From: SAR324 cluster bacterium
GTDB lineage: Bacteria; SAR324; NAC60-12
NCBI GenBank assembly: GCA_028281495.1
Contig: JANQJU010000061.1
Coordinates: forward strand, 1-64,000
Direction: 5' to 3'
Length of the DNA: 64,000 nt
The notes under the pieces are model-generated. The model saw only the letters and a list, made by a program, of their open reading frames with translations. It ran no database searches and had not been told where the DNA came from. Each line of letters begins with the position of its first letter. Position 1 is the stretch's first letter. Shown here piece after piece: positions 50,485 through 60,187 of this stretch. The translations under genes were made by a program, and so were the position numbers.

Positions 50485-51607
50485 GTGTACCGACTTGGTC
50501 AGAGTCTTCTATAAGCTGTTTGACCGTTTGCACGATTCGTGTTTGTGCAGCTTCGACATCTTTCATAAAGACTGGTCCCATACCCTCCAAATCTTCACGA
50601 ATTCTTGTGGCTCGACGGGAACTCATGCTGCCAAACACCATAATTTTCACATCCTCACTGGTATTTTTTAATGCCAGAACCAGATCGGTTTCAGTAACGA
50701 CTTTCAATACGATCTGCATTTGATCCGGGGGGATACGCAATAAATCCTCAAACTTATTGAATTGCTCACTAGTGATGAGAAAGGGAATGGTTTGATTGGG
50801 CGTTTTGGTAGGATCGGTTGGTTCGCTTGCTCCTGAAGGATGGGGCTCCTCGTTTTGCAGCTCAGCTTGCAACAACTGATACATCTCACACTCTTCCTTT
50901 GATAAATACGACAAAAGCCTCCGCTCAATGAAATCCGGGCGTTCCCGTTCCTCGATTGCTAACACCCCCACTTCAATCATTTCTCTTAAGCGTTGCTGTT
51001 CTTCCCCAATCTCATCAAAGTAGTCGGCTAGCCACCAGAAACATGCCCAAGTAAAGACCCCAAATAAGGGTAAATGGGCATAGGTGAACCATCCCGCTTC
51101 CATATCCAATGTTGTGCGGAAACCCCAGAATATCGCACTCATCACCATTGTACGATGGGCGAATCGGCGGTAACGTCGGACCTCGTTAGCTGCTTCCTCA
51201 TTTCTTTGTTGTCGTTCGGTAGACATGATTTGCTGAATCAACCCTCGATTCATGTGATCCACGACCATTCGCAGTCCCCCACGAAGGTAAACATTCTCCA
51301 ATGCGGAGAGTGCGTCTTCAATGGCCAAGATGTTTTTTCGAGCAATTTTACTGACATCCACTAGCAGCGTTAGCGTTTCGACCAAGGGAGGGCGGTTGCT
51401 CCATGAGGGGTACATAAAGAAGAGGCGCGCGGACCCATGAATCCATATCCCAGTCACATACAGCACCAACATGAGCAGGAGCAGGTCCCACCACCCCATC
51501 CATAAAAAGCTAACTGTTATCAAGAAGAACCCTGTTATGGTGGCAACAAAGGCTTCGTGACCTTTGACTTCTTGGCGAATTCTCTGGAGTGACTCTTTAG
51601 AAATCAT
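50474..51607 (-). CDS. MotA-FliG fusion protein (MotA domain first)
   Basis: 377 residues. The MotA-like part has helices at about 18-37 and 40-60, the cytoplasmic DVSKIARKNILAIEDALSAL and YLRGGLRMVVDHMN, two more helices (about 152-195), and the MotA tail REMIEVGVLAIEERERPDFI, then ERRLLSYL. After a linker, residues about 280-370 (FEDLLRIPPDQMQIVLKVVT, DLVLALK, SMSSRRATRIREDLEGMGPV) are a clear FliG C-terminal domain with the R-x-x-x-x-I-R-E-D-L torque helix. The Pro expected in MotA helix 3 is not found. It is unclear whether ions are conducted. Confidence 0.85.
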   Translation of the reverse strand: MISKESLQRIRQEVKGHEAFVATITGFFLITVSFLWMGWWDLLLLMLVLYVTGIWIHGSARLFFMYPSWSNRPPLVETLTLLVDVSKIARKNILAIEDALSALENVYLRGGLRMVVDHMNRGLIQQIMSTERQQRNEEAANEVRRYRRFAHRTMVMSAIFWGFRTTLDMEAGWFTYAHLPLFGVFTWACFWWLADYFDEIGEEQQRLREMIEVGVLAIEERERPDFIERRLLSYLSKEECEMYQLLQAELQNEEPHPSGASEPTDPTKTPNQTIPFLITSEQFNKFEDLLRIPPDQMQIVLKVVTETDLVLALKNTSEDVKIMVFGSMSSRRATRIREDLEGMGPVFMKDVEAAQTRIVQTVKQLIEDSDQVGTHVT

Positions 51608-51758
51608 ATATGCCCATTTTTTCTGAATGAACGAAAACTTTCTCTATTGTTCCAAGTCTCTGCGGAGCAGTTATCGCTTTTAGTCCATTCCCTACAATAA
51701 AACCCAATGACCTCATGGGACGAGGGTACACTGGACTTCGCCCAATTGGTAAGAATGC

Positions 51759-52559
51759 CTAAGACCCTATTTTTCCGTAACGTTGTCGGTCTGACAAATA
51801 TAGAACGATGATGCGGTGCTGGGTTGGAATGGGGTAATAGAGTTCATAATTCCCGTCACTGGCACTGAATTTTACCTCACTGGTATTCCCGTCAAACACA
51901 CGGTTCAAATACGTTCGTTCCTCTGGGGACGTGGAGAAAATGAAATCAACTTTTTCCATTCGGTCCTCCTCCGAAGCATAGTAGACGGGGCCGAACTCCA
52001 ATAAAATGGGCCGACCTTCAATGGTGTCTCGAAGGATCAAGGCTATCCGTGGGAAACTTTCGTCTACTCGACTGAGCAATTTGAGCAAGCTGGATACCTT
52101 CTCGACATAGTCTTTGCTGAATTCATACCTAGCCAACTCCTCAATCAAATCTTGCTGCTGTTGAATCAACGACTCCCCCGAACTGATCAACGCAGAACGT
52201 TTTTTCGACGAGGACTGAATATCTCCAAGATATAGTAGTCCGAACAGCAGGGGAAATGAGGCAAAGATCAACCCCCAACGCCATTTCGACGTTCGAATGC
52301 TTTTTGGAGGAGTTGTTTCGGTTTTGCCGATGTGGTCCGCAATCTTGGTTAAGTTGAACATGATGTTCACGACAACGGCTCCCCCTAAAACGGCAAATAT
52401 TCCGACAATGCTGAAAAAGAAACTCTGAGTGATGTTCTCTCGGAACACCTTAAAATCAAAGACTTGGATGCTGATAAAAATGAATATCCAATAGATGAGC
52501 AGACCAATGAAAAACAGAGCGATGCGGTTGGTGGCTCGGATGATTTGGGTCGTATCCAT
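51759..52559 (-). CDS. Membrane protein with extracytoplasmic sensor-like domain
   Basis: 266 residues. Three membrane helices (about 13-33, 47-68 and 92-110), a helical linker (SGESLIQQQQDLIEELARYE), then an alpha-beta domain (about 165-260, with ILLEFGPVYYASEEDRMEKV and YELYYPIPTQHRIIVLYL) of PAS or Cache-like layout. It lies 151 bases upstream of the MotA-FliG fusion on the same strand and may pass a signal or physical state to it. Family not recognised. Confidence 0.55.
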   Translation of the reverse strand: MDTTQIIRATNRIALFFIGLLIYWIFIFISIQVFDFKVFRENITQSFFFSIVGIFAVLGGAVVVNIMFNLTKIADHIGKTETTPPKSIRTSKWRWGLIFASFPLLFGLLYLGDIQSSSKKRSALISSGESLIQQQQDLIEELARYEFSKDYVEKVSSLLKLLSRVDESFPRIALILRDTIEGRPILLEFGPVYYASEEDRMEKVDFIFSTSPEERTYLNRVFDGNTSEVKFSASDGNYELYYPIPTQHRIIVLYLSDRQRYGKIGS

Positions 52560-52611
52560 TTCTTGACTCTGAGGTTGAGGGTTTCGTGAATTAGCAGGGT
52601 GATTCCGCTGA

Positions 52612-53595
52612 CTAGATTTTTGACAAGAATTTCAGGACATCGGAAGTCCATTTTTCCTTCGCGGCATCGGCTAATAATTGATGGCCAACGCCTTCATACA
52701 GCTGGAACTGCTTTGTTGCAGGTAGGTTGTGGAAAATATGATTGGCTTCCTCTATTGAGACTCGTTGATCCATCGCTCCATGCAACACTAAAGATGGACA
52801 CGAGACGAACGCTGCGTATTCTGCTGGATTGTGTGTGAACGGATTGACTCCTTGCTGTACACCTCCCCAGAAGATCAAAAGTTCTGCTAAAGGAAATGAC
52901 GGTAGGTTCATGCTGTGAAATCGATTTTGGGTCGTGGTCAATAAACGGTCAAAGGTACTTTCGATGATGATGGCAGATGGCTTGATGTTGTGGGTGGCAA
53001 TGGATCTTAGGATGGCCGCTCCTCCCATTGATACGCCGTATAAAACGATTTTGTGATCTGGCAGCCTCTCTTGGATATAATGAGTTGTCAGGGCCACATC
53101 TTCCGCTTCTTTGATACCGATGGTCGTGGTTGAACCACTCGAACCACCTGATCCGTAAAAATCGATGAGGAAGGTGGCATAGCCATGAAGGTGCAGTTCT
53201 TGGGCTATCGGTAAGAGGCTGGCTTTGCTTGAGGCATACCCATGAAACAATAGGATGACATTGTTGGAGCGTGGCTTGGGAATGTACCACCCCTCTAAGG
53301 AATGTCCTGATGGATTGGTCAACTTATGGGTTTCAAACGGGAGTCCGTAGTGGGTGGGATTTTGCAAATTGCGTGGTTTGGGAACGTTCACCCCGAAGAG
53401 AAGGATGTTTAGCTTTTCTTGAAAGTTGAGATTTTCTGGTTTGGCTGTCTTTTGGCCGCTTGAGGTGAAGGTCATCATCGCATCCGCATGATTCCAGGCC
53501 AAAATGTTCACTCCGGCGATTGCCAGTAACACTATGCCCCCTGTGGCCACGAGAAAACGGAGAGCTAAACGATGATTCCTTAGATTGATTGACAT
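52612..53595 (-). CDS. Membrane-anchored alpha/beta hydrolase
   Basis: 327 residues. One N-terminal membrane helix (LRFLVATGGIVLLAIAGVNI) anchors an alpha/beta-hydrolase domain with oxyanion-hole LLFHGYASS, nucleophile elbow GVSMGGA, acid HGAMDQRVS and catalytic GVGHQL. It belongs with the BEM46/ABHD13-like group by layout (LINGWYIPK-type lead, LEGWYIPKP). The active site probably faces outward. The substrate is unknown; acyl groups or peptides are possible. It sits 52 bases before the sensor-like gene in the cluster. Confidence 0.8.
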   Translation of the reverse strand: MSINLRNHRLALRFLVATGGIVLLAIAGVNILAWNHADAMMTFTSSGQKTAKPENLNFQEKLNILLFGVNVPKPRNLQNPTHYGLPFETHKLTNPSGHSLEGWYIPKPRSNNVILLFHGYASSKASLLPIAQELHLHGYATFLIDFYGSGGSSGSTTTIGIKEAEDVALTTHYIQERLPDHKIVLYGVSMGGAAILRSIATHNIKPSAIIIESTFDRLLTTTQNRFHSMNLPSFPLAELLIFWGGVQQGVNPFTHNPAEYAAFVSCPSLVLHGAMDQRVSIEEANHIFHNLPATKQFQLYEGVGHQLLADAAKEKWTSDVLKFLSKI

Positions 53596-53615
53596 CTTTC
53601 TCTTATGACAATTGA

Positions 53616-54173
53616 TTATTGTTGTTTGGAACTGATATCCGCTCTGGCACCGTCTCCCCCGACTTCTCCATCAGCACCATAGGAAATGATTTCATAGTCT
53701 TGGCCATCACTCAAATAGACATACTGTTCGTTCCAACCGTCTTGGGGAATGGTTCCCTTCAGGTAAGGACCGTTCCAATTTTTGGGAATGGGATCGATGA
53801 CAGGTGCGGTTCTCAGGGCCTTCAATCCTTGCTCCGTGGTTGGATAGCTCCCTATATTTAAATGATACAGATTCAGGGATTGCTCTAGGCGGTGGATGTT
53901 GGTGCGGGTGGTGTCCGACATTGCTGATTCGAAATGGGTGAAGAGTACCATCGCTTGTAAGAAAAACAGAACTCCCACTGCCATGAGTCCTGAGAAACAG
54001 AGAAGGACCGTTCGCCACTTATTGCTTTGCCTATTCCAATACGTCAGCAGACCAAAACTGATAATGGTTGATAGCCAAACCAAGTTTTTGGGAAGATCGA
54101 AAAAGTTAAAGAGAACTAGACTGCCAAAGAAACTGTTGAGGCCATTGAGGCCGAGTAAAGCTATCCGTTGCAT
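53616..54173 (-). CDS. Polytopic membrane protein with GspG-like domain, copy 2
   Basis: 185 residues with the same plan as 49478-50032: three membrane helices, then TNIHRLEQSLNLYHLNIGSY, PTTEQGLKALR, GPYLKGTIPQDGWNEQY and GADGEVGGDGARADI. The prepilin peptidase site is absent. It is the first gene of the cluster transcript, 20 bases before the hydrolase gene. Confidence 0.75.
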   Translation of the reverse strand: MQRIALLGLNGLNSFFGSLVLFNFFDLPKNLVWLSTIISFGLLTYWNRQSNKWRTVLLCFSGLMAVGVLFFLQAMVLFTHFESAMSDTTRTNIHRLEQSLNLYHLNIGSYPTTEQGLKALRTAPVIDPIPKNWNGPYLKGTIPQDGWNEQYVYLSDGQDYEIISYGADGEVGGDGARADISSKQQ

Positions 54174-55083
54174 CGTTCGAAGGTCGGTGTGAAAGGGGGA
54201 TTTTTATCGAAGTGTCTGTGGAGTGAGTGTCCGACACTCCCAAAGAAGTTTTTATGAACGACGATTATGGGTATGGATGAAGGTGGGATTTTGGGAAACC
54301 ATCGACTGAGAGATGCCGCAATACTGAGGGTTCAGCAATGTCAGCAAATAGCTCAGATACAATTTGGCATTGGAGTATTCCAATTGAGGTCAAGCTGCTA
54401 TTCCAGCATTTATACGTTGCTTAAAGGTTGAAGGGGAAATTTGCCACCATGACCACAACCGATAGCTGCGTTCTTAAAAAAGTCGAATGATTTCGATCGC
54501 GAAACTGCGAAGAGGAAACTGCTCATTTCGAATATAACAGTAGCTGGCCCCTGAGATGTGTGGTCAGATATGCACTAAAAGTTAGAATGTTACACACTTG
54601 TTCGAAATGTAGATCAACTATGCATATATTCTTGCTTGCTAACAGTTTTTTTGATGTGCTAAAAGATAAAATATAGGTTTTGTTATCGGTTACTAGTCTT
54701 GTTGAAGCAATCCTGATCTGCCTTAAAAGCTGAGGACCACATGAATAGACAGCTTTTTGAGCGAATAACATCACGTTGCCATGTAGGCAGTCTTTCCTGA
54801 ACCAAGCTAAATGGGCGTTCGTCAGCTTATAGAAATGTTATTCGATTATCATCTTTGATAAAAATTAGGAATTTTGACAGTTCTGAACCGATTTTCCCAA
54901 ATAAATTCGATTACTTAAACACACACTTTCAGTAATGAAAGAATCTCTAATACTCTTTTCATTTCCGTTTAACGAATTTCGGTGAGTCTGCTCCGAAAAG
55001 TCGCAGTATTCAGTAGCTGCTTGATTTGATAGATTGGTTATTGTTTTTCCCCTGTCTTATCTTCCCTTTTTCAGGACCGAAGT
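54174..55083. other. Long spacer before the IS1182-type element
   Basis: About 900 bases with no convincing gene on either strand. It should contain the promoter of the membrane cluster (near 54180-54300) and the left end of the insertion sequence. A CTCCG-containing stretch at 54985-55000 loosely mirrors one at 56728-56740 inverted, but I cannot define terminal repeats. Confidence 0.4.
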
Positions 55084-56748
55084 ATGTTTCGTCAGAGTGA
55101 TCGAACTCGTCAAACGGATCTGTTTGAGAGTTTTGAGAGTCATCTTCCCTCGGTTCATCAGCAAACCCTTCATGACAGTCGTCACTGGCACAATGTGTTT
55201 TTTGAAGAAGTCTTGAGCCGTATCGATGAAGAGCGTTTTGGTGTTTTGTACTCATCCTCTGGAGAAGTTCGTCCGAATGCCCCGGTACGTTTGTTATTGG
55301 GGATGATGATCTTGAAGGAAGGTTTTGTTTGGAGTGACCGTCAGTTGTTTGATCAGTGTCGTTTTAACGTTCTGGTGATGCGAGCTTTAGGCTTGACGGA
55401 TTTCTCGGATGGCGTTCCGGCTCCCTCGACGTATTATTTGTTCCGTCAACGTTTAGGGGATTATCAACAAGCAACAGGCGAGGATTTAGTCGGGTCTGTT
55501 TTTGCGGAGGTGACTCGTAACCAAGCCTTGTCTCATGGAGTGACTGGGAGTGAGGTGCGGATGGGTTCCAAACTATTCGGTAGCAATTTAGCCCGTTGCA
55601 ATCGCCTTCAATTGCTTCTGGGGGTTTTACAGAAGTTTTGGAAGCATTTGGCCCCCTCTCAGCAGTTGCAGGTCAAGCGTTGGATTGCCCAACAGCTCAA
55701 CGAATGGGGTCAAAAAAGTCCCCAGAAGTGGGTATTTGATTGGAGTGATGAACACAAGCAGGAACACTTGATCACCTGCGGTCAGATTTTGAAGTACTTC
55801 TCTCAGAGAGATGATTTTCACAAGACAGAGGGCTTCGCAATGCTCGAACGCTTATTGAACGAACACTTCGAGGTGAAAGGCAAGAAAGTTCACCTGAAGC
55901 CCCCGAAATCCTTGTCAGCGCGAACCCTTCAATCTCCCCATGATCAAGAAGCCACTTATCGCACCAAGCGTGAGGACAGTGTGGTCTGCTATAGCCTCAA
56001 TGTGACCGAAACTTGTCATGAGGAAGGGCTCAATCTGCTGCTCGATGTTCAAGTCGAACCCGCCTCAATGGCCGATACAGACTGGTTTGCGCCCAGCCTG
56101 CAACGCAGCGAAGCCGTGGCCGGTCCCATCGAACAATGTTGGCAAGATGGAGCGTACCAAAGTGCCGCCAATCAGCAGTGGGCTGAGGACTACGGTATCG
56201 ACGCTCATATCACTGGAACTCAAGGCAAAGCCACACGATTCCAATTGTTTGAGGACGAACACGGCATTCAAGTCTTTGATACTCAGACCGAAACCGTCGA
56301 ACGCGCTAGCCTCCACCCTCATGGGGGACGGCAAATCCCTCATCCCGATGGCGATCAAACGATCTACCGATTTACCCAAGAAACCCTCAACCAACAGTAT
56401 CGACGGTTTGCCATTGAAAACATGCCCCAGTCACTCAAGCATCGTAGAAACAATGTCGAGGCTTCCATTTTTTAAATGAGTTACCCGCTCAGGAACGGAA
56501 AATCCAGGTACCGTGGATTATACAAAAAAAAACTCTTTATGTATTCAAGAGCGTTTTGGATCAATCTGAAACGCATTCAGATCCACAAAAACCGATCTGA
56601 AGATCACAATTCAAGCGCAACCGGAGGTTTGATCCAGGTTTATTCCTTATCAAGAACCTGGATCAACACCCAACCAGGCTCTTTTTCAAAATATTACCGT
56701 CGATTTACAAACCAACACTTGGCCCGATTCAGCGGAGTTGCCGTCTAA
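55084..56748 (+). pseudogene. IS1182-family transposase interrupted by an in-frame stop
   Basis: The first 463 codons (MFRQSDRTRQTDLFESFESH ...) match IS1182-type DDE transposases up to RNNVEASIF. An in-frame TAA at 56473 follows, and the same frame then continues LSYPLRNGKSRYRG-like (here MSYPLRNGKSRYRG), which is the family's normal C-terminus. A Gln codon has probably become a stop. A shortened protein may be made, but loss of the conserved C-terminus suggests an inactive copy. Confidence 0.8.
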
Positions 56749-56838
56749 AAAACATGCCTATCGAAAATCACGGGTTATCGGAGCGGAATCATAAAAAACA
56801 ACAAATGCTAGAGCTAAGCTTATTGTTTAACGGTCATT

Positions 56839-59016
56839 ATGGAAATAGAAAACCTGATCGATATCAAAAAGTATTTAGAAGTCGGAATTGCTATTACGAT
56901 TTCAGCACTATTGATACTTATTCACAAATTAAGAAGATCATTTAAAAGACATACTAAAAGTCATACAGAACGACTGATTGATGATCTAGTAATGCCTTGG
57001 GCCGAAAGGTATAAACTGATCTCTGAACTTTTGGCTTACTCAATATCACCTTATGAAAAAAAATATTTGGCTAGTGTAGCAATGCAGAACAACTTTCTTA
57101 AGTTTCCAAAATTATCTAACAATTCTATATATTTAGAAAAGGTCTATATTCCACTCAAATTAGTGCCAATTATTGATCAAATTGATTCAAAATTATTGAA
57201 TTTTACAGATCAGAAAAGAGCAAATACAATTTGGCACTTTTTATCGCAATCAAATCAAATGAAAAAATATGGAGCAATTGTAGTTGTTGCACCACCAGGA
57301 GCAGGAAAGTCTACTTTATTACAATATTTGGCTTTGATACTTTCTCAAAAAGGAAATCACAACTATCCACCAAAGGGGCCTTTTCTTATTCCAGTTTTAA
57401 TACGATTAATTAGTATATGGAAAAGCTTTATAAAAGGTCAACCGAATATCATCGAGATAATATATTCGACTTTGAAAGACAAAAAGTCTGCTCCCTCCTT
57501 AGGTTGGTTTGAACATCAGCTTAAGAGAAAAAGATTATTAATAATGTTTGATGGTTTAGATGAAGTGCCTGATTCCAAAATTCAGAAACGCATAAGCTAT
57601 TGGCTTAAAGGTATTTTAGAAAGTAAGATCCTTAACAATGCAATCGTTACTTCACGTCCAGATGGCTATTTTCGGCCATTGAGTCAAGAAGCTATAATAG
57701 TTACACTAGAACCAGTCAATAATATTCATATTTTAGAATTTATAAAAAATCTTTATAAGATTGAGGTTTTCCCTCCAGATGAATTTGAAAATAATTTACA
57801 TAATCCAGAAATAGAAAAGAAAGTTAAAGATTTGCAGCAGCGTATCAATACTACACCATTTCTACGTGAAATGGTAACTAATCCTTTTATGTTAACTTCC
57901 GTTGCTACCTTACACTATTTTGATGCAATTTATCCTCATACTCTGTATGAATTTTATTCTTCAGTTTGCGATGTATTGATGAATGAAACGGGGCTTTATG
58001 AAAACCTGATTATTTTGCCATCAAGTAAGAAAAAAATCTTACAAGCTTTGGCTTTAGAAATGATGATATCAGAACAACGTTCTTTTAAATTTAAAAAAGG
58101 AATTGATTGGATTAAAGGGAGGTTAGGAGTTGAAAAAATACAATTATCTCCCAAAGATTTTTTGAAGCACGTTGTAAAAGAAAATCATTTATTAGTTATC
58201 GGTAAAGAAAACAATGAAATAGTTTACGAGTTTTTCCATCCCAGTTTTCAAGAATTATTAGCTGCATTTCAGATTAAAGACACAAATCAAATAGAATTGT
58301 TATGTGATAATTTTTCTAAACAATGGTGGAGAGCAACTGTTCTGTTTTATTCCATTCAAAGTGATGCAACTAAATTAATAGAGACTGCGTTAGAAATAAA
58401 TAGTGTAGCTGCCCTCAGATTAGCTTTTGAGTGCCATGAACTAGCACAAGAGGTTGACGCAAAGGTATCAAAGCAATTAGATAATCATATTTTGGAAGGT
58501 TTAAAATCTTCTGACATCGATACATTCAACCTAGCTGGAGAGTTAACAGCTACACGCCAACTGCAAAGCTTAAGAAAACTTCAAAGAAGCCCAAATATGA
58601 GCAGTCCAACTTTGATAATAAACGAATCTATATTTCAATGGTATTGTAATGAAATAAAAAGTAAGGATAAGAAATTGCCATCAAAAACCAAGAATATTAC
58701 TTTTTTAAAAAATATAACAATAAATTCAGCAGTTGAAATAAAATCATCTCTTCTTTCCGAGTTTGTTCAATGGTTTGATAAAAAATTTGGAAATGACGAA
58801 ATAAATTATCGTTTGCCATTATTAGGGGAATACTTATATACAAATTTTACAGAACGCCCATTTTGGGCCATAAATAAACAAGAAGAAATTTTTTTATCTC
58901 AAGTTGTCGACAATACCGTTCAAGTATATGATGAAGAATTATATGACTCTTTCGATGTAGGTAAGGTTTTGCTAGTAGAGCAGATGAATGGTAAAAAAAT
59001 GAGCATAATTGACTAA
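56839..59016 (+). CDS. Membrane-anchored NACHT NTPase with sulfatase-modifying-like C-terminus
   Basis: 725 residues. An N-terminal membrane helix (about 13-32) is followed by a NACHT NTPase: Walker A APPGAGKST (about 151-159), Walker B LLIMFDGLDEVPD (about 233-245) and the family's EFFHPSFQELLAAFQ. The C-terminal 110 residues (FVQWFDKKFGNDEINYRLPL, LGEYLYTNF) resemble a degenerate formylglycine-generating-enzyme-like (SUMF/FGE) domain, whose usual R-L-P-T-E-A-E-W-E reads R-L-P-L-L-G-E-Y-L. Bacterial NACHT proteins often defend against phage. The AT-rich DNA marks it as foreign. Confidence 0.8.
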   Translation: MEIENLIDIKKYLEVGIAITISALLILIHKLRRSFKRHTKSHTERLIDDLVMPWAERYKLISELLAYSISPYEKKYLASVAMQNNFLKFPKLSNNSIYLEKVYIPLKLVPIIDQIDSKLLNFTDQKRANTIWHFLSQSNQMKKYGAIVVVAPPGAGKSTLLQYLALILSQKGNHNYPPKGPFLIPVLIRLISIWKSFIKGQPNIIEIIYSTLKDKKSAPSLGWFEHQLKRKRLLIMFDGLDEVPDSKIQKRISYWLKGILESKILNNAIVTSRPDGYFRPLSQEAIIVTLEPVNNIHILEFIKNLYKIEVFPPDEFENNLHNPEIEKKVKDLQQRINTTPFLREMVTNPFMLTSVATLHYFDAIYPHTLYEFYSSVCDVLMNETGLYENLIILPSSKKKILQALALEMMISEQRSFKFKKGIDWIKGRLGVEKIQLSPKDFLKHVVKENHLLVIGKENNEIVYEFFHPSFQELLAAFQIKDTNQIELLCDNFSKQWWRATVLFYSIQSDATKLIETALEINSVAALRLAFECHELAQEVDAKVSKQLDNHILEGLKSSDIDTFNLAGELTATRQLQSLRKLQRSPNMSSPTLIINESIFQWYCNEIKSKDKKLPSKTKNITFLKNITINSAVEIKSSLLSEFVQWFDKKFGNDEINYRLPLLGEYLYTNFTERPFWAINKQEEIFLSQVVDNTVQVYDEELYDSFDVGKVLLVEQMNGKKMSIID

Positions 59017-59027
59017 CTACTCTTACC

Positions 59028-60017
59028 TCAATTATGCTTCCATCTATGAAAATCATGAGAAATAGCACCAAGTCTAAATTTAAGTTTTCGATGAGCCTGT
59101 AAAGATTTGAAATTATCTAAGGCACAACTATAAAACCAGTCTGCCCTACCTTCGGGAAGATCTCGCATCGCATGCGCAAACAGATAGTAACAAAGACCTT
59201 GAGCAAAAGTATTTGGCAGCGCCATTGCCGTAAACCAACGACCCGCAAGCGGTACTTTTATCTGATCATTTTTATCAATATCAAAAAAGATAACAGCTTT
59301 CATATTTTGATCATAACTTGCAGTTAACAAGTATTTCACCAATTTTCCCAAAAAAACATTTTCTGCTACTTTTAAAAAACGAGTATGAGAATGCTTTTTT
59401 GGGATACGAATGTCCTTATAAAACCTATCAAAAAAGAAGCTATTGTTTGCGATAGTTGTTAATTCTACTATTTTTTCTGTCGGTAACTTTTCTTCCAGAT
59501 TGTACCAATCAACTATGACTTTTGAGGGACTTTTAAAAAACGGTAACGTGTGTTTTTCGTTATAAAACCACACGTTACTATGGATAAAGTTAAAGCCTAT
59601 TGATTGCCAAAAACAATTCACTCCTCTGATATCTCCATACATCCTTAGAGAAAGCATTTCCCATTTCAAACTTTCAAAAAAATTTACTAGGGTAGAATGG
59701 AAATCGTTAGGTGTTAATTTGAAAAAATCCGAACTAATTTGCCAGTGTACTCTTGCTTGGGATACATGTGTCCAAAAAGAGTTAAAATCATCCTCTTCAA
59801 ACCAAAAGATTAAAATAGGATATCCTTGATAACTATATAAATAGGCTGATGAAATATCTCCAACCGGTTTCCATGAATTCCAAGAATATTTATCAATTAA
59901 TTCAGTGTTAATTCCAGATATATTTTTACTTAAAAGAATGGAACTTTTAAAATTTTGAGCTATTTCGTTTGCTTCAGTTGCATAAATAGAATCGATTTTA
60001 TCTATATTCAGTCCCAA
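59028..60017 (-). CDS. WecD-like GNAT acetyltransferase
   Basis: 329 residues. Two GNAT-like halves. The second half (SFFFDRFYKDIRIPKKHSHT, then LKVAENVFLGK) has the layout of TDP-fucosamine acetyltransferase-like proteins, and the DNFKSLQAHRKLKFRLGAIS region is the usual C-terminal N-x-x-x-L-x-x-x-x-K-L-x-F signature. The start is TTG with AGAGG in front. A miniature element has inserted 22 bases upstream, probably altering its promoter. The neighbouring genes suggest a role in surface glycan decoration. Confidence 0.65.
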   Translation of the reverse strand: MGLNIDKIDSIYATEANEIAQNFKSSILLSKNISGINTELIDKYSWNSWKPVGDISSAYLYSYQGYPILIFWFEEDDFNSFWTHVSQARVHWQISSDFFKLTPNDFHSTLVNFFESLKWEMLSLRMYGDIRGVNCFWQSIGFNFIHSNVWFYNEKHTLPFFKSPSKVIVDWYNLEEKLPTEKIVELTTIANNSFFFDRFYKDIRIPKKHSHTRFLKVAENVFLGKLVKYLLTASYDQNMKAVIFFDIDKNDQIKVPLAGRWFTAMALPNTFAQGLCYYLFAHAMRDLPEGRADWFYSCALDNFKSLQAHRKLKFRLGAISHDFHRWKHN

Positions 60018-60039
60018 TAGAACCTCTCAACATATTTAA

Positions 60040-60187
60040 GGGTACCCGCATAAAGCGGGACAAAAAATGGGGCATATTGCTTGGGTTCCTCCCAGGACAT
60101 TCCGTCCAGAGCAAGCAATTCAAGGCGTTCAAAGTGCCCCTCATAACCTACTTAAATCTATAGGTGTCCCGCCTTATGCGGGTACCC
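60040..60187. mobile_element. 148-bp MITE-like element with 23-bp terminal inverted repeats
   Basis: Ends GGGTACCCGCATAAAGCGGG and its complement agree at 22 of 23 positions (60040-60062 and 60165-60187). It is flanked by the 8-bp direct repeat ATATTTAA (60032-60039 and 60188-60195). No coding capacity. Internal nested inverted repeats ATTGCTTG/CAAGCAAT and TGGGGCA/TGCCCC let the whole element fold. Confidence 0.85.

Noticed and set aside
46266..54173. Zorya defence system
   Set aside because: MotA-like parts are present, but no MotB-like ZorB with a peptidoglycan-binding domain and no ZorC/D-type genes are seen; the FliG fusion is not part of Zorya.
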